Shown: positions 4,829 through 6,576 of the stretch, one piece after another
How positions within the stretch are numbered: position 1 is the stretch's first letter
Layout: each line of letters begins with the position of its first letter
Assembly: GCA_900320815.1 (NCBI GenBank)
Contig: ONTY01000079.1
Coordinates: 1-6,576 of the forward strand
DNA: 6,576 nt
Source of the DNA: an uncultured Pseudomonadota bacterium
GTDB taxonomy: Bacteria; Pseudomonadota; Gammaproteobacteria; Burkholderiales; Burkholderiaceae_C
Reading direction: 5' to 3'
Translations under genes and position numbers: made by a program
Notes under the pieces: model-generated
Told to the model about the DNA's origin: nothing
The model's database searches: none
Seen by the model: the letters and a program-made list of their open reading frames with translations, nothing else

Positions 4829-5956
4829 ATGACTGACGACGCGCCAAGCCTGACGATAGACCGCCGCCCTGATGGCGCAGCAGCTGTGGCGCTGCGCGGG
4901 CAATGGACGGCGCAGCAGCTTGGGCAGCGCCGCGTGTGGCGCAGCGTACGCCGCGCGCTGCGTGCAGCGCCGGCAGAGGCCACATGGGACGTGCGCGGCG
5001 CGCCGGCGCTGGACCATTTGGGCGCGCTGCTGCTGTGGCAACACTGGGGACGGCGCTGGCCACAAGCCGTACAGACCAGCGACGCACAGCACGCCGTGCT
5101 GGAGCGCGTGACCGACGCCCCCGCGCAGGCTGCCGCACCGCGTCGCACATCGCTTGCGGCGCAATTTGACGCACTGGGCGCTGGCGTGCTGGCGGCGCTG
5201 GCGCAGCTGCGCGACTTCATCGCCCTGCTGGGACAGCTTGCATTGGACGGTCTCGCCGTGCTGCTGGTGCCGCGCAAGATGCCCTGGCGCGACTTCTCCG
5301 GCAGCCTGTTTCGCATCGGCGCGCAGGCGCTGCCCATCACGGCACTTGTCGGCTTTCTCATTGGCGTGGTGCTCGCCTATCTGATGAGTCAGGTGCTGCG
5401 GCAGTTTGGCGCCGAGACCTTCATTGTCAACATCCTTGGTCTGGCGCTGGTGCGCGAGTTGGGGCCGCTGCTGGGCGCGGTGCTCGTGGCGGGACGCAGC
5501 GGCTCCTCCATCACGGCGCAGATTGGCGTGATGCGCGTGACCGAGGAACTGGACGCCATGCGCGTCATGGGCATCCCCATCGGGCTGCGCCTGGTGCTGC
5601 CGCGCGCCCTCGCCTTGGGCATAGCAATGCCGCTCATTGCCGTGTGGACGACGCTGGCCGCGCTGCTGGGCGGGATGATTGCCGCTGACCTGACGCTAGG
5701 CATCACCTCCGGCTACTTCCTGCAAGAGCTGCCCAAAGCCGTGCCAGTTGCAAACCTGTGGCTGGCGTGCGGCAAAGCCGCCGCCTTTGGCGTGGCGATT
5801 GCGCTCATCGGCTGCCACTACGGACTGCGCGTCAAACCCAACACCGAGAGCCTGGGGCAAGGCACCACCTCCTCCGTGGTCACGGCCATTACCACCGTCA
5901 TCCTGATTGACGCGCTGTTTGCCGTGCTGTTCAAAAGCGTGGGGCTGGGCATATGA
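4829..5956 (+). CDS. mlaE: MlaE-family lipid ABC transporter permease with N-terminal STAS-like domain
   Basis: This is the inner-membrane permease of an Mla-type (MCE) ABC transporter, a family that moves phospholipids between inner and outer membrane; 375 residues from the ATG at 4829. Residues about 1-95 resemble a STAS domain: predicted strands around LTIDRRP and AAVALRG, and WDVRGAPALDHLGALLLW (53-70) in the place of the STAS core loop. A linker and amphipathic stretch follow (about 100-160), then the MlaE domain (about 160-375) with roughly five hydrophobic segments. The family hallmark is RELGPLLGAVLVAGRSGSS (209-227) running into MRVTEELDAMRVMGI (235-249); the GCHYGL and GTTSSVV segments (328-333, 345-351) also fit. 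Plain MlaE is about 260 residues, so the excess is the fused domain. In E. coli the STAS protein MlaB is separate. A TTG at 4817 is an alternative start; neither start has a clear Shine-Dalgarno. The stop overlaps the next gene as ATGA. Confidence 0.9.
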   Translation: MTDDAPSLTIDRRPDGAAAVALRGQWTAQQLGQRRVWRSVRRALRAAPAEATWDVRGAPALDHLGALLLWQHWGRRWPQAVQTSDAQHAVLERVTDAPAQAAAPRRTSLAAQFDALGAGVLAALAQLRDFIALLGQLALDGLAVLLVPRKMPWRDFSGSLFRIGAQALPITALVGFLIGVVLAYLMSQVLRQFGAETFIVNILGLALVRELGPLLGAVLVAGRSGSSITAQIGVMRVTEELDAMRVMGIPIGLRLVLPRALALGIAMPLIAVWTTLAALLGGMIAADLTLGITSGYFLQELPKAVPVANLWLACGKAAAFGVAIALIGCHYGLRVKPNTESLGQGTTSSVVTAITTVILIDALFAVLFKSVGLGI

Positions 5957-6576
5957 CGCACGCCAGAGAAAAAGCCACCTTCACCCTGCCTGCGCCCGGG
6001 CAGCCCATCATTGAAGTGAAGCACTTGTGCAACCGCTTTCCCACGGGCGGCGGTGGCGTGCAGGTGGTGCACGATGGGCTGGACTTGACTGTGCTGCGCG
6101 GCGAAGTGCTCACGCTTGTCGGCGGCTCCGGCACGGGCAAAACCACACTGCTGCGCCAGATCGTGGGGCTGGATGCGCCCACATCGGGCAGCGTGCGCGT
6201 GCTTGGGTTGCCGCCCGCCCAATTGCAAGGCGCGGGCGCGGCGGCGCGCGTGGGTATGCTGTTTCAGCAGGGGGCGCTGTTTTCAGCGTTTAGCGTGCTG
6301 GAAAACATCGCCCTGCCGCTGCGCGAAACCGGCGCCGTGCCTGCCGCCACAGCGCGCGAAGCGGCAATGCTCAAACTGCGCATGGTCGGCCTCTCCGAGG
6401 GCGACGCGCACAAAATGCCCGCACAGCTTTCCGGCGGTATGGTCAAGCGCGTGGCGCTGGCGCGTGCGCTGGCGATGGACCCACCGCTGCTCATGCTCGA
6501 TGAACCCACCGCCGGCCTTGACCCCGAAAGCTCAGACGCCTTCGTCGCGCTGCTGCGCGAAGTGCAGCGCAACCTT
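5953..6576 (+). CDS. mlaF: MlaF-type ABC transporter ATPase, C-terminus cut by the window edge
   Basis: An open frame runs from ATG 5953 to the last base without a stop, giving the first 208 residues of a protein usually about 260-280 long. It is the cytoplasmic ATP-hydrolysing subunit that powers the permease encoded just upstream. Motifs in order: Walker A GGSGTGKT (57-64, Lys63), Q-loop region MLFQQGALF (102-110), ABC signature LSGGM (159-163), Walker B LLMLDE (179-184, Asp183 and catalytic Glu184) and D-loop AGLD (187-190). The H-loop His should lie just past the edge. LSGGM, rather than the common LSGGQ, is typical of MlaF/Mkl-type ATPases that serve MCE systems, which agrees with the neighbour. 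The ATGA overlap with the permease gene implies translational coupling. An MCE-domain (MlaD-like) gene is expected next but cannot be seen. Confidence 0.93.
   Translation, partial: MTHAREKATFTLPAPGQPIIEVKHLCNRFPTGGGGVQVVHDGLDLTVLRGEVLTLVGGSGTGKTTLLRQIVGLDAPTSGSVRVLGLPPAQLQGAGAAARVGMLFQQGALFSAFSVLENIALPLRETGAVPAATAREAAMLKLRMVGLSEGDAHKMPAQLSGGMVKRVALARALAMDPPLLMLDEPTAGLDPESSDAFVALLREVQRNL

Noticed and set aside
4732..5361. Overlapping minus-strand frames opposite the MlaE-type gene
   Set aside because: They are Arg/Ala/Ser/Cys-rich shadows of GC-rich coding sequence with no family signature.
1..6576. CRISPR array, tRNA, rRNA or insertion sequence
   Set aside because: I saw no regularly spaced repeats, no tRNA cloverleaf or rRNA motifs, and no transposase coding sequence or terminal inverted repeats in the window.

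Overview
The window looks like chromosomal DNA from a Gram-negative betaproteobacterium, most likely a Burkholderiales (Comamonadaceae-like) member. This rests on three observations: the divergent arrangement of pilMNO and a class A penicillin-binding protein 1A gene, the sequence style of PilM, PilN and PBP1A, and a STAS-MlaE fusion permease followed by an LSGGM-type ATPase. The genus is an inference; no rRNA or other marker is present.

Layout. Bases 1-1706 (minus strand) hold the start of a type IV pilus alignment operon: pilM, then pilN (start overlaps the pilM stop as GTGA), then the first few codons of pilO, which runs off the left edge. Bases 1707-1999 are a divergent intergenic region with a candidate pilM promoter, a 9-bp inverted repeat and an 11-bp direct repeat. 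Bases 2000-4405 (plus) encode a complete bifunctional glycosyltransferase/transpeptidase PBP1A, closed by a strong intrinsic terminator at about 4439-4476. Bases 4406-4828 are a 423-base non-coding stretch. Its right half is AT-rich and carries two TTACCGGYAA sites (one a perfect palindrome), a good sigma-70-like promoter, and a repeated block built around a second TATACT. Bases 4829-5956 encode an MlaE-family lipid-transport permease with an N-terminal STAS-like domain. It overlaps (ATGA) an MlaF-type ATPase gene that is cut by the right edge.

How the parts relate. All three modules act at the cell envelope. PilM/N/O form the cytoplasmic-to-inner-membrane alignment complex of the type IV pilus. 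PBP1A polymerises and cross-links peptidoglycan. The Mla-like ABC transporter probably moves phospholipid between inner and outer membrane. In E. coli the STAS protein MlaB is separate from the permease MlaE; here a STAS-like domain is fused to the permease. An MCE (MlaD-like) substrate-binding gene is expected just beyond the right edge.

Nothing here is clearly a wholly new system. The most unexplained sequence is the AT-rich, repeat-bearing regulatory island in front of the Mla-like operon. The clearest protein-level point is the STAS-permease fusion, which is an architecture already known in related bacteria. Hand counts on sampled lines also show that pilMN is lower in GC (about 43-60 %) than parts of the mla genes (58-78 %).
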